A stretch of 64,000 nt of DNA, taken from positions 1,426,001 to 1,490,000 of the forward strand of contig NC_020891.1 in assembly GCF_000355695.1 (NCBI RefSeq), given 5' to 3'. This document shows positions 44,310 to 53,565 of this stretch, one piece after another. A program made the translations under genes and the position numbers. Source of the DNA: Clavibacter nebraskensis NCPPB 2581. GTDB lineage: Bacteria; Actinomycetota; Actinomycetes; Actinomycetales; Microbacteriaceae. The notes beneath the pieces are model-generated. The model was given only the letters and a program-made list of their open reading frames with translations. It was not told where the DNA came from and did not search any database. How positions within the stretch are numbered: position 1 is the stretch's first letter; each line of letters opens with the position of its first letter.

Positions 44310-44345
44310 GGAAGGGCCGGGACCCTCTCGGATCCCGGCCCTTCC
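44310..44345 (-). terminator. 13-bp hairpin after tRNA-His
   Basis: GGAAGGGCCGGGA (44310-44322) pairs perfectly with TCCCGGCCCTTCC (44333-44345) across a 10-base loop. On the minus strand it follows the tRNA 3' end by 4 bases. Confidence 0.85.
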
Positions 44346-44348
44346 CGG

Positions 44349-44425
44349 TGGGGTGGACGACGGGGCTCGAACCCGCGACTTCCGGCTCCACAAGCCAGCG
44401 CTCTGCCAACTGAGCTACGCCCACC
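44349..44425 (-). tRNA. tRNA-His(GTG)
   Basis: The acceptor GTGGGCG pairs with CGTCCAC, with the extra G at -1 (44425) opposite C73, the identity mark of tRNA-His. The D arm TAGCTCAGTTGGCAGAGC and T loop GGTTCGAGCCC are standard. The anticodon loop TTGTGGA carries GTG. CCA is encoded at 44351-44349. TAGTAT (44470-44465) is a likely -10 about 40 bases upstream. Confidence 0.97.
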
Positions 44426-44467
44426 ATGCGACCGATCCCGCTCTCGCGGATGGCCATGACAAGGATA

Positions 44468-45088
44468 CTACAGCCGCGGGGCCCACGCGGACGTGACGTC
44501 CGCGGCGATGGCCTGCACGTCGTCGGCGGCGGGTCCCGGCGCCGGCACGAACGCCGCGCGGCGGTAGTACTCGAGCTCGCGGATCGACTCCAGGATGTCG
44601 GCGAGTGCGCGGTGGCCGCCGTTCTTCGCGGGGGAATTGAAGTAGATCCGGGGGAACCACTCCTTGGCGAGCACCTTGATGGAGGAGACGTCGACGCTGC
44701 GGTAGTGCAGGTGCGCGTCCACGCGGGGCATGTACTTCGCGAGGAAGGCGCGGTCGGTCCCGATGGTGTTCCCCGCGATGGGCGCCTTGCCGCCGTTCGG
44801 CACGTGCTGCAGCAGGTACTCCAGCACCGCGAACTCGGCGTCGGCGAGGCTCACGCCCGCGGGGATCTCCTCGAGCAGGCCCGAGGAGCGGTGCATGTCG
44901 GTGACGAACTCGCCCATGTTGGCCAGCGCCGCGGGGTCGGGGTTGATGACGATGGCGAAGCCGTCGTCGACGGGCACGAGGTCGAAGTCGGTGACGACCA
45001 CCGCGACCTCCACCAGCTCGTCGATCGCGAGGTCGAGCCCCGTCATCTCGCAGTCGATCCACACCAGCCGGTCCGCGTTGTTGCCCAT
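44468..45088 (-). CDS. orn: Oligoribonuclease
   Basis: DEDDh 3'-5' exonuclease that clears 2-5-nt RNA ends and linear pGpG. The 206-residue protein has LVWIDCEMTGLDLAIDELVE (first Asp and Glu), a central GNTIGTDRAFLAKYMP with the conserved Asp, and GGHRALADILESIRELEYY (final Asp near the His). Length is slightly over the E. coli enzyme because of an Ala/Pro-rich C-terminal tail. ATG 45088 is preceded at 6 bases by TAGGAT, a leaderless promoter. It diverges from the small membrane protein gene. Confidence 0.96.
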   Translation of the reverse strand: MGNNADRLVWIDCEMTGLDLAIDELVEVAVVVTDFDLVPVDDGFAIVINPDPAALANMGEFVTDMHRSSGLLEEIPAGVSLADAEFAVLEYLLQHVPNGGKAPIAGNTIGTDRAFLAKYMPRVDAHLHYRSVDVSSIKVLAKEWFPRIYFNSPAKNGGHRALADILESIRELEYYRRAAFVPAPGPAADDVQAIAADVTSAWAPRL

Positions 45089-45094
45089 CCCCCG

Positions 45095-45138
45095 ATCCTA
45101 TCGGCGGGCTCGGGCCGCCCCGATGCGCCGCATACCAT
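45095..45138. promoter_or_regulatory. Divergent leaderless promoters (orn / small membrane protein)
   Basis: On the minus strand TAGGAT (45100-45095) plus a 6-base spacer leads to ATG 45088. On the plus strand TACCAT (45133-45138) plus the 6-base spacer GGGGGA leads to GTG 45145. Only 56 bases separate the two starts. Confidence 0.7.
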
Positions 45139-45144
45139 GGGGGA

Positions 45145-45360
45145 GTGATCACACTCCTCGCCGTCCTCCTCGTCATCAACGGCGTCTGGAACGTCGTCGT
45201 CTGGCCCCAGTTCCTCAAGCGCGTCGCGAAGGACCCGCGCGCCCGTGCCGCCGACGGCTCGCGCACGCCGTTCTTCACCGTCCACCTCGTGCTGGTCTCG
45301 GTGTCGCTGCTGCTCGCTGTCGTCTCGATCATCGCCGCCGCCGCGGCGTTCGCCTCCTGA
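45145..45360 (+). CDS. Small two-helix membrane protein (SCO4848-like)
   Basis: A 71-residue protein with two hydrophobic segments, an N-terminal [20 protein letters not shown] and a C-terminal [20 protein letters not shown], joined by a basic loop ([20 protein letters not shown]). It resembles the small conserved SCO4848-type membrane proteins of actinobacteria, whose role is unknown. GTG 45145 is set by the TACCAT box six bases upstream. The thioredoxin-like gene begins just downstream or overlapping. Confidence 0.82.
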   Translation: MITLLAVLLVINGVWNVVVWPQFLKRVAKDPRARAADGSRTPFFTVHLVLVSVSLLLAVVSIIAAAAAFAS

Positions 45361-45392
45361 TCCCCGGAGAGGACGCGCCCGCGAGGGTCGAC

Positions 45393-45725
45393 GTGCCCGC
45401 GGGATCCGAGGGCGTGTGCGTCCTCATGTTCTCCTCGCGGTTCTGCGTCCCGTGCCAGGCCACCCGGCGCACGCTCCAGGAGGTGCAGCGGCTCCTGCCC
45501 TGGCTCCCGGTGGAGGAGCTCGACGTCGCGGCGCACCCGGAGCTGGCGGAGGCGGAGCGCATCCGATCGACGCCGACGATCCTCGTGCTCGCCGGGGAGC
45601 TCGAGGTGCTCCGCGCGGAGGGCGTGCCGACCGCGCCCCAGGTGCTGCAGGCGGTCGTGCGCGCCATGGACGGGACGGCCCCCGCCGCTCCCGACAGCGC
45701 CTCGGAGCACCCGGAGCCCGCGTAG
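45393..45725 (+). CDS. Thioredoxin-like protein
   Basis: A 110-residue thioredoxin-fold protein with the redox motif FCVPCQ following the strand [10 protein letters not shown]. The later cis-proline element [19 protein letters not shown] is present. GTG 45393 has GAGG 6 bases upstream. An in-frame CTG at 45357 would overlap the previous stop (CTGA) and add 12 residues, so the true start may be either. The C-terminus is a Pro/Ala/Ser tail. It may act as a cytoplasmic reductase; no partner is evident nearby. Confidence 0.82.
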   Translation: MPAGSEGVCVLMFSSRFCVPCQATRRTLQEVQRLLPWLPVEELDVAAHPELAEAERIRSTPTILVLAGELEVLRAEGVPTAPQVLQAVVRAMDGTAPAAPDSASEHPEPA

Positions 45726-45731
45726 TACCCT
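45726..45731 (+). promoter_or_regulatory. -10 of tRNA-Arg
   Basis: TACCCT (45726-45731) begins one base after the thioredoxin-like stop and ends 8 bases before the tRNA 5' end. Confidence 0.55.
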
Positions 45732-45739
45732 CGTCACGA

Positions 45740-45812
45740 CCCCCTGTAGCTCAATGGATAGAGCATCGGCCTTCTAATCCGACGGTTGCGCGTTCGAGTC
45801 GCGTCGGGGGGA
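45740..45812 (+). tRNA. tRNA-Arg(TCT)
   Basis: The acceptor CCCCCTG pairs with CGGGGGG, the D arm is TAGCTCAATGGATAGAGC, and the T arm GCGCG-TTCGAGT-CGCGT is complete. The anticodon loop CTTCTAA carries TCT, reading AGA and AGG. The last pair of the anticodon stem is C31 opposite T39, a mismatch. The bases after A73 are CCG, so CCA is not encoded, unlike tRNA-His nearby. The gene starts with C1 rather than the more usual G1. Confidence 0.95.
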
Positions 45813-45840
45813 CCGGCTGTCGGAAGCGCCGGATCGGCCG

Positions 45841-45853
45841 TAGATTTGGGCAC
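45841..45853 (+). promoter_or_regulatory. Leaderless -10 for nadE
   Basis: TAGATT (45841-45846) plus the 7-base spacer TGGGCAC leads to ATG 45854. Confidence 0.65.
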
Positions 45854-46675
45854 ATGCGCGACATCCAGTCACAGATCATCGCCGCCCTCGAGGTGCGCCC
45901 GACCATCGATCCCGCCGACGAGGTCCGCAAGCGCGTCGACTTCCTCAAGGCCTACCTCCGGTCCACCGGCGCCGAGGGCTTCGTCCTCGGCGTGAGCGGC
46001 GGCCAGGACTCGTCCCTCGCGGGGCGCCTCGCCCAGCTCGCGATCGAGGAGCTCGCGGGCGAGGGTCTCCTCGCCGAGTTCGTCGCCGTGCGCCTGCCGT
46101 ACGGGGTGCAGGCCGACGAGGAGGACGCGCAGCTGGCGCTCTCCTTCATCCAGCCCAAGTCGAGCGTCGTCTTCGACATCAAGCGCGCGGTCGACGGCTT
46201 CCAGGCGGAGTACGCCGACGCGGCCGGACACGCGATGACGGACTTCACCAAGGGCAACGTCAAGGCGCGCTCGCGCATGGTCGCCCAGTACGCGCTGGCC
46301 GGGCAGGCCCGCCTGCTGGTGATCGGCACCGACCACGCGGCCGAGGCCGTCACGGGCTTCTTCACGAAGTACGGCGACGGCGGCGCGGACGTGCTCCCGC
46401 TCACCGGCCTCAGCAAGCGTCAGGGCCGGGCCCTCCTCGAGCACCTCGGGGCGCCGGAGCGGCTGTACCTCAAGGCCCCGACGGCCGACCTCCTCGACGA
46501 CACCCCCGGCCAGACGGACGAGGCCAACCTCGGCCTCACCTACGCCGACATCGACGACTTCCTCGAGGGCCGCGACGTCGCGGACGAGGTGGCCGAGGCG
46601 ATCGAGGCCCGCTACCAGAGCACGGAGCACAAGCGGCGCGTGCCCGCCAGCATGTTCGACGACTGGTGGAAGTGA
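45854..46675 (+). CDS. nadE: NH3-dependent NAD+ synthetase
   Basis: Last step of NAD+ synthesis: amidates deamido-NAD+ using ATP and ammonia. The 273-residue single-domain protein has the PP-loop [20 protein letters not shown] and [57 protein letters not shown] and the C-terminal [18 protein letters not shown] are also conserved. The absence of a nitrilase glutaminase domain makes this the ammonia-using form, as in E. coli. It is monocistronic, with a leaderless promoter and a strong terminator. Confidence 0.96.
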   Translation: MRDIQSQIIAALEVRPTIDPADEVRKRVDFLKAYLRSTGAEGFVLGVSGGQDSSLAGRLAQLAIEELAGEGLLAEFVAVRLPYGVQADEEDAQLALSFIQPKSSVVFDIKRAVDGFQAEYADAAGHAMTDFTKGNVKARSRMVAQYALAGQARLLVIGTDHAAEAVTGFFTKYGDGGADVLPLTGLSKRQGRALLEHLGAPERLYLKAPTADLLDDTPGQTDEANLGLTYADIDDFLEGRDVADEVAEAIEARYQSTEHKRRVPASMFDDWWK

Positions 46676-46702
46676 TCCCGTTCGTCTGAGCCGACGCCAC
46701 GA

Positions 46703-46732
46703 CGCCCCGCACCTTTCGTGAGGTGCGGGGCG
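46703..46732. terminator. 12-bp hairpin between convergent genes
   Basis: CGCCCCGCACCT (46703-46714), loop TTCGTG, AGGTGCGGGGCG (46721-46732). It lies between nadE and the convergent membrane protein gene. Confidence 0.85.
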
Positions 46733-46751
46733 CCGTCGTGTGGGGCGTGCG

Positions 46752-47459
46752 TCAGCGGCGCTCGCCCTCCGCGGCGCAGGAGTTGGCCGCCGCCGACGAG
46801 GGGACCGGCGGGCTGTACCGCTCGTCGGGCGACTCGACGCGGCGCTCGGCGGCGGGCTGGTCATCGGAGCCGCTGCGCCACGGTGCCGGGACGGGCGCGA
46901 CGGCCGTCTGCTCGTCCATGCGGGCGGCGGGGCGGGCGGGCGTGGTGTCCGCCGCCGGCTGGTCGTCCTCGAACTGCCAGCGCGAGATGTCGCCCTGGAA
47001 GATCTTGCGGGCGCGGCCGGGGTGGTGCTGCCACTCGACCATGCGGTCGCGGAACTCGGCGAGCTGCGCGTCGAACTGGAAGCCGAAGCTGCCGCTGCCG
47101 CGCTTGAACTCGGTGATCTCGTGCGCGGCCCAGGTGGCTGCCGTGGCCGCGCCCTTGACCGGGAGGAGGCGGATGCGGATGTCGGCCTCGCCCGCGGCGC
47201 GGTCGGCGAGCACGCGCTCCTGCGCCGTGAGGCCGTCCCACACGGACGCCTGGCGCGCCGCGTCGACGAGCACCCCGATGGCGGCGGCCTTCACCTCGCG
47301 GTCGTGCCGGGTGAGGATCCGCTGCGTGGCGCTGCGCGCGATGACGGCGGCGAGAACGCCGGCCACCACGATGGCGACGAAGGGGACGACGACGCCGGAG
47401 AGGAGCTGCGTGCCCCGCTCGGACGCGAGGGCATCGAGGAGATCATTCCACCACTGCAT
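46752..47459 (-). CDS. Hypothetical membrane-anchored protein, 235 aa
   Basis: Not recognised. One N-terminal membrane helix (LLSGVVVPFVAIVVAGVLAAV) follows a short exposed start. A helical, charged region comes next (residues about 45-160, including TRHDREVKAAAIGVLVDAARQ), likely coiled coil or a four-helix domain. A Pro/Ala-rich, acidic, probably disordered tail ends the protein. ATG 47459 is preceded at 6 bases by TACGGT. Topology suggests a cytoplasmic domain tethered to the membrane. Confidence 0.75.
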   Translation of the reverse strand: MQWWNDLLDALASERGTQLLSGVVVPFVAIVVAGVLAAVIARSATQRILTRHDREVKAAAIGVLVDAARQASVWDGLTAQERVLADRAAGEADIRIRLLPVKGAATAATWAAHEITEFKRGSGSFGFQFDAQLAEFRDRMVEWQHHPGRARKIFQGDISRWQFEDDQPAADTTPARPAARMDEQTAVAPVPAPWRSGSDDQPAAERRVESPDERYSPPVPSSAAANSCAAEGERR

Positions 47460-47465
47460 GCGGCG

Positions 47466-47471
47466 ACCGTA
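47466..47471 (-). promoter_or_regulatory. Leaderless -10 for the membrane-anchored protein
   Basis: TACGGT on the minus strand (47471-47466) and the 6-base spacer CGCCGC precede ATG 47459. Confidence 0.6.
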
Positions 47472-47542
47472 CCCCGGCGCCCGGGCCGGATCCGGGAGGC
47501 CGGGCGGGCGCGTCGCCGCACCTGCTCACCGGTAGCCGCCGG

Positions 47543-47779
47543 TCAGAACCGCAGGCAGTCGACCGCGTCCTGCAGCTCCCAGAAGTCGCCGAGCGGCACG
47601 AACCCCTGTGCGTCCCGGCGCAGGCGCTTCGCGCGGAACCGCTCCCCCTGCGGCACTCGCATGCGCTCCACGTAGCCGAGCACGGCGCCATCCGGCCGGG
47701 TGACGCGCAGGAGCCCGTCGTGCAGCTCGCGCACCTGGGCGGCCGAACGCGACAGGGGGGTGTAGGTGATGCTGGGCAT
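47543..47779 (-). CDS. Small hypothetical protein, 78 aa
   Basis: Not recognised. The protein (starting MPSITYTPLSRSAAQV) has a compact alternating pattern including LLRVTRPDGAVLGYVERM and ERFRAKRLRRDAQGFVPLGDFWELQDA, and could be a small alpha/beta domain. ATG 47779 is supported by GGAGGA 6 bases upstream; a longer frame to 47944 runs without a site. TAGCTT near 47836 could be the -10, giving a leader of about 45 bases. It is basic overall and has no signal peptide. Confidence 0.75.
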   Translation of the reverse strand: MPSITYTPLSRSAAQVRELHDGLLRVTRPDGAVLGYVERMRVPQGERFRAKRLRRDAQGFVPLGDFWELQDAVDCLRF

Positions 47780-47949
47780 GGTGTCCTCCGTCCGCGTGCC
47801 GCCGGCCCGGCGGTGTCTCGATGTCCCCGAAGCTACGGGGGACCACCGACATCGCGGCCGCCAGGAATGGGCTGCGTCCGGTGACGGTTCCCTCCCATGT
47901 CGACCACCGCGGACCTCGCGCGCGTCGACGGGAAGTAGGTTCATCTCTC

Positions 47950-48477
47950 ATGCAGACATTTATCCTCGCCGGCGGCTGCTTCTGGTGCCTCGATGCGGTC
48001 TACCGCACGCTCGACGGCGTCCAGGACGTCATCTCCGGCTACATCGGCGGCCACACCGCCCACCCCTCCTACGACGCCGTGTGCACGGGCGCGACCGGTC
48101 ACGCCGAGGCGGTGAAGGTGGTCTTCGACGAGGAGGTCATCCCCGCCGACGTCGTCCTCGACGTGTTCTTCACGCTGCACGACCCGCGCCAGCTCAACCG
48201 CCAGGGTGCCGACGTCGGCACCCAGTACCGGTCGGCCATGTTCCCCGCGGACGCCGAGCAGGAGCAGCTGTTCCGCGACGCGATCTCGCGCGCCGGCGAG
48301 CTGTGGGACGGCACCGCCGTCACCACGATCGAGCCGGTCGGCACCTGGTACGACGCGGAGGACTACCACCAGGACTTCTTCGCCAAGAACCCGGGCCAGG
48401 GCTACTGCAACGCGGTGGCCGTGCCCAAGGTCAACAAGGTGCGCAAGTCGTTCGCGCAGTACGTGCGCGCCGCCTGA
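47950..48477 (+). CDS. msrA: Peptide-methionine (S)-S-oxide reductase MsrA
   Basis: Repairs oxidised methionine in proteins. The 175-residue protein starts MQTFILAGGCFWCLDAVY with catalytic Cys10. GYIGGHTAHPSYDAVCTGATGHAEAV, DVGTQYRSAMF and the C-terminal AEDYHQDFFAKNPGQGYC with a possible resolving Cys follow. ATG 47950 lies 8 bases after TAGGTT, so its leader is absent or one base. It carries its own perfect 14-bp terminator. The next small gene has a separate promoter. Confidence 0.96.
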   Translation: MQTFILAGGCFWCLDAVYRTLDGVQDVISGYIGGHTAHPSYDAVCTGATGHAEAVKVVFDEEVIPADVVLDVFFTLHDPRQLNRQGADVGTQYRSAMFPADAEQEQLFRDAISRAGELWDGTAVTTIEPVGTWYDAEDYHQDFFAKNPGQGYCNAVAVPKVNKVRKSFAQYVRAA

Positions 48478-48490
48478 TCCACCGCTCCTC

Positions 48491-48523
48491 GACGCCCCGC
48501 GGCCTGGACGGCCGCGGGGCGTC
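48491..48523 (+). terminator. Perfect 14-bp hairpin terminator
   Basis: GACGCCCCGCGGCC (48491-48504), loop TGGAC, GGCCGCGGGGCGTC (48510-48523), just after msrA. The next -10, TACCAT (48528-48533), starts 5 bases later. Confidence 0.88.
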
Positions 48524-48577
48524 GGCGTACCATCGGCACGTCCGGGCGACGGAGCCCGGGGAGGAGAGACGACGACG

Positions 48578-48808
48578 ATGGCGATGACCACCAGCACGAG
48601 CACGACCGGTCTCCCGCGCACCGCGGGCAAGACGTGGGTGGCCTTCGGGGCCACGGGGGCGCTCGCCTCCATCCACTCGCATGACGACGGCTACGAGGTG
48701 CGGTCGCTGCATCGCGGCGTCGTCGCCGGCAGCTACCCCACCCTGGAGATCGCGAAGGCGGCGCTCCGAGCGGGGCGGGACGAGGACCTCCGCTTCCGCG
48801 AGCACTGA
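48578..48808 (+). CDS. Small hypothetical protein, 76 aa
   Basis: Not recognised. The protein has a Thr/Ser-rich start (MAMTTSTSTTGLP), then TWVAFGATGALASIHSHDDGYEVRS and a C-terminal helix YPTLEIAKAALRAGRDEDLRF. This resembles a small methyltransferase-associated or stress-type conserved protein in pattern only. ATG 48578 has GGGGAGGAGAG upstream, and TACCAT (48528-48533) is a likely -10, giving a leader of about 38 bases. It is cytoplasmic, with no cysteine. Confidence 0.78.
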   Translation: MAMTTSTSTTGLPRTAGKTWVAFGATGALASIHSHDDGYEVRSLHRGVVAGSYPTLEIAKAALRAGRDEDLRFREH

Positions 48809-48937
48809 GTCGGGGCCGTCCCTCCCCAGGCGGGCACTCGCTCCTCCGGACGCGGTTCCCGCGCCGTCCCCGTGGGCGGCGCATGCGGCGGTGCACCCTG
48901 CACCCGCGATCACGCGGTCGCGGGAAGGGGCGGGCCG

Positions 48938-49315
48938 GTGCTCGACGGGTGCAGGGGACACGACGGCGACGAGCGCGACAGCGGGGTGTCCGTCGCGATG
49001 CCCGGGATGGTCGCGCGACGGCCGCGGGCGATCAAGACGGCCGAGCGCTATGAGGTGGCGAGCTTCATCCTCGGACGCGGCGACCTCGGCGGACCGGAGG
49101 GCGAGGAGGTCCTCGTGGTGTGCTCGGGCGCAGGAGCATCGAGCGCCGTGTCGGGCGTGGCGGTGGGGGAGGAGGTGATCGTCGTCGGTCGCCTCGTGCC
49201 GCGGAGCGCCGCTCGTCCGGAGGACGACGCGTTCGAGCTCGTGGCCGACGCGGTGCTCGCCCGACGCGGGGCAGGAGCCGTCACCACGGCGGCGGAGCCT
49301 AGGATCGCACCATGA
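48938..49315 (+). CDS. SSB-like OB-fold protein (hypothetical)
   Basis: A 125-residue protein whose middle and end recall single-stranded DNA-binding proteins. AERYEVASFILGRGDLGG corresponds to the beta strand before the loop, EEVLVVCSGAGASSAVSG to the next strand, and GEEVIVVGRLVPRSA to the SSB 'GD-VLVEGRL' strand. FELVADAVLARRG follows. Key SSB aromatic residues are not evident, so DNA binding is only a suggestion. GTG 48938 has GAAGGGG about 8 bases upstream; GTG 48986 and ATG 48998 are alternatives. Its stop overlaps the marR-family start (ATGA). Confidence 0.6.
   Translation: MLDGCRGHDGDERDSGVSVAMPGMVARRPRAIKTAERYEVASFILGRGDLGGPEGEEVLVVCSGAGASSAVSGVAVGEEVIVVGRLVPRSAARPEDDAFELVADAVLARRGAGAVTTAAEPRIAP
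49300..49311 (+). promoter_or_regulatory. Leaderless -10 for the MarR-family gene
   Basis: TAGGAT (49300-49305) plus the 6-base spacer CGCACC leads to ATG 49312. It lies inside the last codons of the SSB-like gene. Confidence 0.65.
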
Positions 49316-49875
49316 GCGGATCTCCCCGGTGGCTCGAGCCGGACCAGCAGCGCGCCTGGCGGACGGTCATCGTCGCGCTGAACCACGTGAGCGAGCGCAT
49401 CGAGCGGGAGCTCCTCCGCGACGCGGGTATGCCGCACGCGTACTACATGATCCTCGTCCGCCTGTCGGAGGCCGAGGGCGGCGCGCTCCCCATGAGCGTC
49501 CTCGCGCGGGCGCTCCAGGCCTCGGCGAGCCGCACCTCCCACGCCGTCACCCGGCTGGAGCAGCTGGGGTGGGTACGCCGCTCGCGGTCGCCCCACGACG
49601 GCAGGAGCCTCCTCGCGGAGCTCACCGACGAGGGCCGGGCGACCCTCGTCGCGGCGGCCCCCGGCCACGCCGAAGAGGTGCTCCGCACGGTGTTCGACCC
49701 GCTCACCGCCGAGCAGACCGCGCAGCTCGAGGCCATCGCGCGGGATATCCTCGCCAACATGAGCGCATCCTCCCTCGACGACGGCCGGGGGAGCGCCCGC
49801 GGCGACGACCTCGCCATCCCCCCGGCACCCGATCGCGACGCCCAGCCGGCCTGCCCCGACGAGTCCGCCGCGTGA
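49312..49875 (+). CDS. MarR family transcriptional regulator
   Basis: The 187-residue protein has the MarR winged-helix core: the dimer helix LNHVSERIERELLRDAG, the recognition region LARALQASASRTSHAVTRLEQLGWV, and the wing RRSRSPHDGRSLLAELTDEG. A C-terminal acidic/Pro tail of about 35 residues extends beyond the usual 145. MarR proteins act as dimers at palindromes, often near their own gene; I see no clear palindrome in the leaderless promoter. GTGA couples it to the lipoprotein gene that follows. The ligand is unknown. Confidence 0.92.
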   Translation: MSGSPRWLEPDQQRAWRTVIVALNHVSERIERELLRDAGMPHAYYMILVRLSEAEGGALPMSVLARALQASASRTSHAVTRLEQLGWVRRSRSPHDGRSLLAELTDEGRATLVAAAPGHAEEVLRTVFDPLTAEQTAQLEAIARDILANMSASSLDDGRGSARGDDLAIPPAPDRDAQPACPDESAA

Positions 49876-50360
49876 TCCGCGCCGGCCGCGCCCTTCTGGC
49901 GCCGGCGCTCGTCGGTGCGCTGCTCCTCTCGGCCTGCACGCAATCGCCCGCGCCGGAGGAGTCGACCCCGACCGCGGTCGCGGACAGCGCCGACCCCGGC
50001 GCTGCGCCCGCGGCGTCCGCCACACCGACCATCGCGCCCGTCGATCCGACCGGGACGGCCGAGGCCGCCCTGCCCGCGTTCGAGGCCGCGGCGGGAGCGG
50101 TCGTCTCCGCGGACCCCAACGCGCAGGGCCGTGCCCTCGTGGACGCGCTCGTCGGCGCCGGCTTCCCGAAGGACCGCATGGAGGTCACCGCCGACGCGAC
50201 GCCGCTCGGCAACTCGGTCGACTCGATCCTCGTCTCCGTGCACATGCCCAACGCCTGCCTCATCGGGCAGCGGGCCCAGGACGGCTTCAGCGCGCACGTC
50301 GAGCCGGCGCTCTCCTCCGGCCGCTGCCTCGTCGGTCAGACGCGCGCCATCGACTGGTGA
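49872..50360 (+). CDS. Putative lipoprotein, 162 aa (DUF6993-like)
   Basis: The protein has a signal with lipobox LLSAC near residue 20, then a Pro/Thr/Ala-rich linker of about 45 residues and a C-terminal domain. The domain contains GAGFPKDRMEVTADATPLG, SVHMPNACLIGQRAQDG and SSGRCLVGQTRAI. The two cysteines in the domain may form a disulfide, fitting an extracytoplasmic location. It overlaps the MarR gene by four bases, so the regulator may control an envelope factor. The name DUF6993 is my best recollection from the pattern. Confidence 0.78.
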   Translation: MIRAGRALLAPALVGALLLSACTQSPAPEESTPTAVADSADPGAAPAASATPTIAPVDPTGTAEAALPAFEAAAGAVVSADPNAQGRALVDALVGAGFPKDRMEVTADATPLGNSVDSILVSVHMPNACLIGQRAQDGFSAHVEPALSSGRCLVGQTRAIDW

Positions 50361-50408
50361 CGACGGTGCCGGCGCCGCCGCGCGGCATCCGGGGGCCGTG
50401 GCACTGAA

Positions 50409-50421
50409 TAGACTCGTGACC
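50409..50421 (+). promoter_or_regulatory. Leaderless -10 for ettA
   Basis: TAGACT (50409-50414) plus the 7-base spacer CGTGACC leads to ATG 50422. Confidence 0.65.
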
Positions 50422-52104
<1,683 letters not shown>

Positions 52105-52108
52105 TCCC

Positions 52109-52582
52109 GTGACCCGGGTCCACGTCCCAATCCACCTCAGGTGGGCGGACCTCGACGCCTACGACCACGTGAACAACGTGGAGGTCCTGCGGCTCCTAGA
52201 GGAGGCGCGGGTCCGCGCCTTCTGGCGGGGCGAGGACGACGGGGAGGACGCGGGACTCGCGCTCATCGACGCGTCCGCGGGCGCGTCGACCATGACGCTG
52301 ATCGCGCGGCAGGAGGTCGAGTACCTGCTGCCCATCTCCTACGGGCGGCGTCCGCTCGACGTGCAGGTGTGGCTGGGGCGGCTCGGCGGGTCCAGCTTCG
52401 AGGCCTGCTACGAGCTGCGGTCGCCCGCGGGCGTCGAGCCGGCCGCGCTATACGCGCGCGCCTCCACGACGATCGTGCTCGTCGACGCCACCACGGGGCG
52501 CCCGCGGCGGATCACCGAGGACGAGCGTGCCGCCTGGGCGGATTACGTCGAGGAGCCCGTCGCGTTCAGCCGACGCGGCTGA
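52109..52582 (+). CDS. Acyl-CoA thioesterase (hotdog, 4HBT type)
   Basis: The 157-residue single-hotdog protein has the 4-hydroxybenzoyl-CoA thioesterase-type motif LRWADLDAYDHVNNVEVLRLLEEAR with the catalytic Asp. It also has TLIARQEVEYLLPISYG and VWLGRLGGSSFEACYEL, strands of the hotdog sheet. It cleaves acyl-CoA or aroyl-CoA; the substrate is unknown. GTG 52109 lies 4 bases after the ettA stop, so it is in the same operon. It converges with the TesB-type thioesterase gene. Confidence 0.92.
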   Translation: MTRVHVPIHLRWADLDAYDHVNNVEVLRLLEEARVRAFWRGEDDGEDAGLALIDASAGASTMTLIARQEVEYLLPISYGRRPLDVQVWLGRLGGSSFEACYELRSPAGVEPAALYARASTTIVLVDATTGRPRRITEDERAAWADYVEEPVAFSRRG

Positions 52583-52591
52583 GCCGGCCGG

Positions 52592-53497
52592 TCACGCGCG
52601 GTCCGCGGGCGGGACCCGGACCATGCCCTCCTGCGCCACGCTCGCGAGCAGCACGCCGTCGCGCGAGTAGATCCGGCCGAGCGAGAGGCCGCGGCCGCCC
52701 TGGGCGCTGGTCGACTCCTGCACGTAGAGCATCCACTCGTCCGCGCGCCCGAAGCGGTGGAACCACATCGCGTGGTCGAGGCTCGCGGCCTTGATGCCGG
52801 GCGTCGCCCAGGAGAGGCCGTGCCGGCGGTAGATGGACTCGAGGATGGAGTAGTCGCTCGCGTAGGCGAGGGAGGCGAGGTGCACAGCCGGGTCGTCGGG
52901 TAGGCGGCCGATGGCGCGAATCCACACGGCCTGGTGCGCGACGCGCTCCGGGGCGGCGCCGAAGTAGACCGGCTGCTCGACGTGGCGCATGTCGAAGGGG
53001 CGGTCGTTGGCCCAGTGCGCGGCGACGGGGTGGTCGATGCGCGACAGCACGTCGCGCGCGCTCGGCAGCGACTCCGGCTCGGGGATCCCCTCGGGCATGG
53101 GCGCCTGGTGCTCGAGGCCCTCGTCCGCGTCCTGGAACGACGCGATCATGGAGAGGATCGGCCGGCCGTCCTGGTACGCCTGCGTGCGGCGGGTCGAGAA
53201 CGAGCGTCCGTCGTGGATGCGGTCGACCGAGAACGTGATGGGCTTCGTGACGTCGCCGGGGCGGAGGAAGTAGCCGTGCATGCTGTGCGGGCGGCGGCCG
53301 GCGTCGGTGGTGCGCATGGCCGCGACGAGGGACTGCGCGAGCACCTGGCCGCCGAAGACGCGGCCCATCGGCATCCACTGCGACGGCCCGGTGGAGATGT
53401 CCTCGCTCGTGCGCGCACCCGTGTCGGTGAGGTCGAGGGCGGTGAGGAGCCCGGCGAGCGGGCCGTCGTCCGGGATGTCGGATGCGTGGTCGGTCAT
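52592..53497 (-). CDS. tesB: Acyl-CoA thioesterase II (TesB)
   Basis: Double-hotdog thioesterase of 301 residues that hydrolyses medium- to long-chain acyl-CoA. It shows VFGGQVLAQSLVAAMRTT, HSMHGYFLRPGDVTKPITF, DGRSFSTRRTQAYQDG, and the second-domain LASLAYASDYSILE with the conserved Asp and DHAMWFHRFGRADEWMLY. ATG 53497 has GGAGGA 5 bases upstream; a further frame to 53524 is not supported by a site. TAAGCT (53572-53567) is its probable -10. It is read toward the other thioesterase. Confidence 0.95.
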   Translation of the reverse strand: MTDHASDIPDDGPLAGLLTALDLTDTGARTSEDISTGPSQWMPMGRVFGGQVLAQSLVAAMRTTDAGRRPHSMHGYFLRPGDVTKPITFSVDRIHDGRSFSTRRTQAYQDGRPILSMIASFQDADEGLEHQAPMPEGIPEPESLPSARDVLSRIDHPVAAHWANDRPFDMRHVEQPVYFGAAPERVAHQAVWIRAIGRLPDDPAVHLASLAYASDYSILESIYRRHGLSWATPGIKAASLDHAMWFHRFGRADEWMLYVQESTSAQGGRGLSLGRIYSRDGVLLASVAQEGMVRVPPADRA

Positions 53498-53565
53498 GGG
53501 TCCTCCGCCTGGCGGGTCCGGCATCGGGCAGCCGGGCGCCCGGCGGATCGCACGGGCGCATCCAG

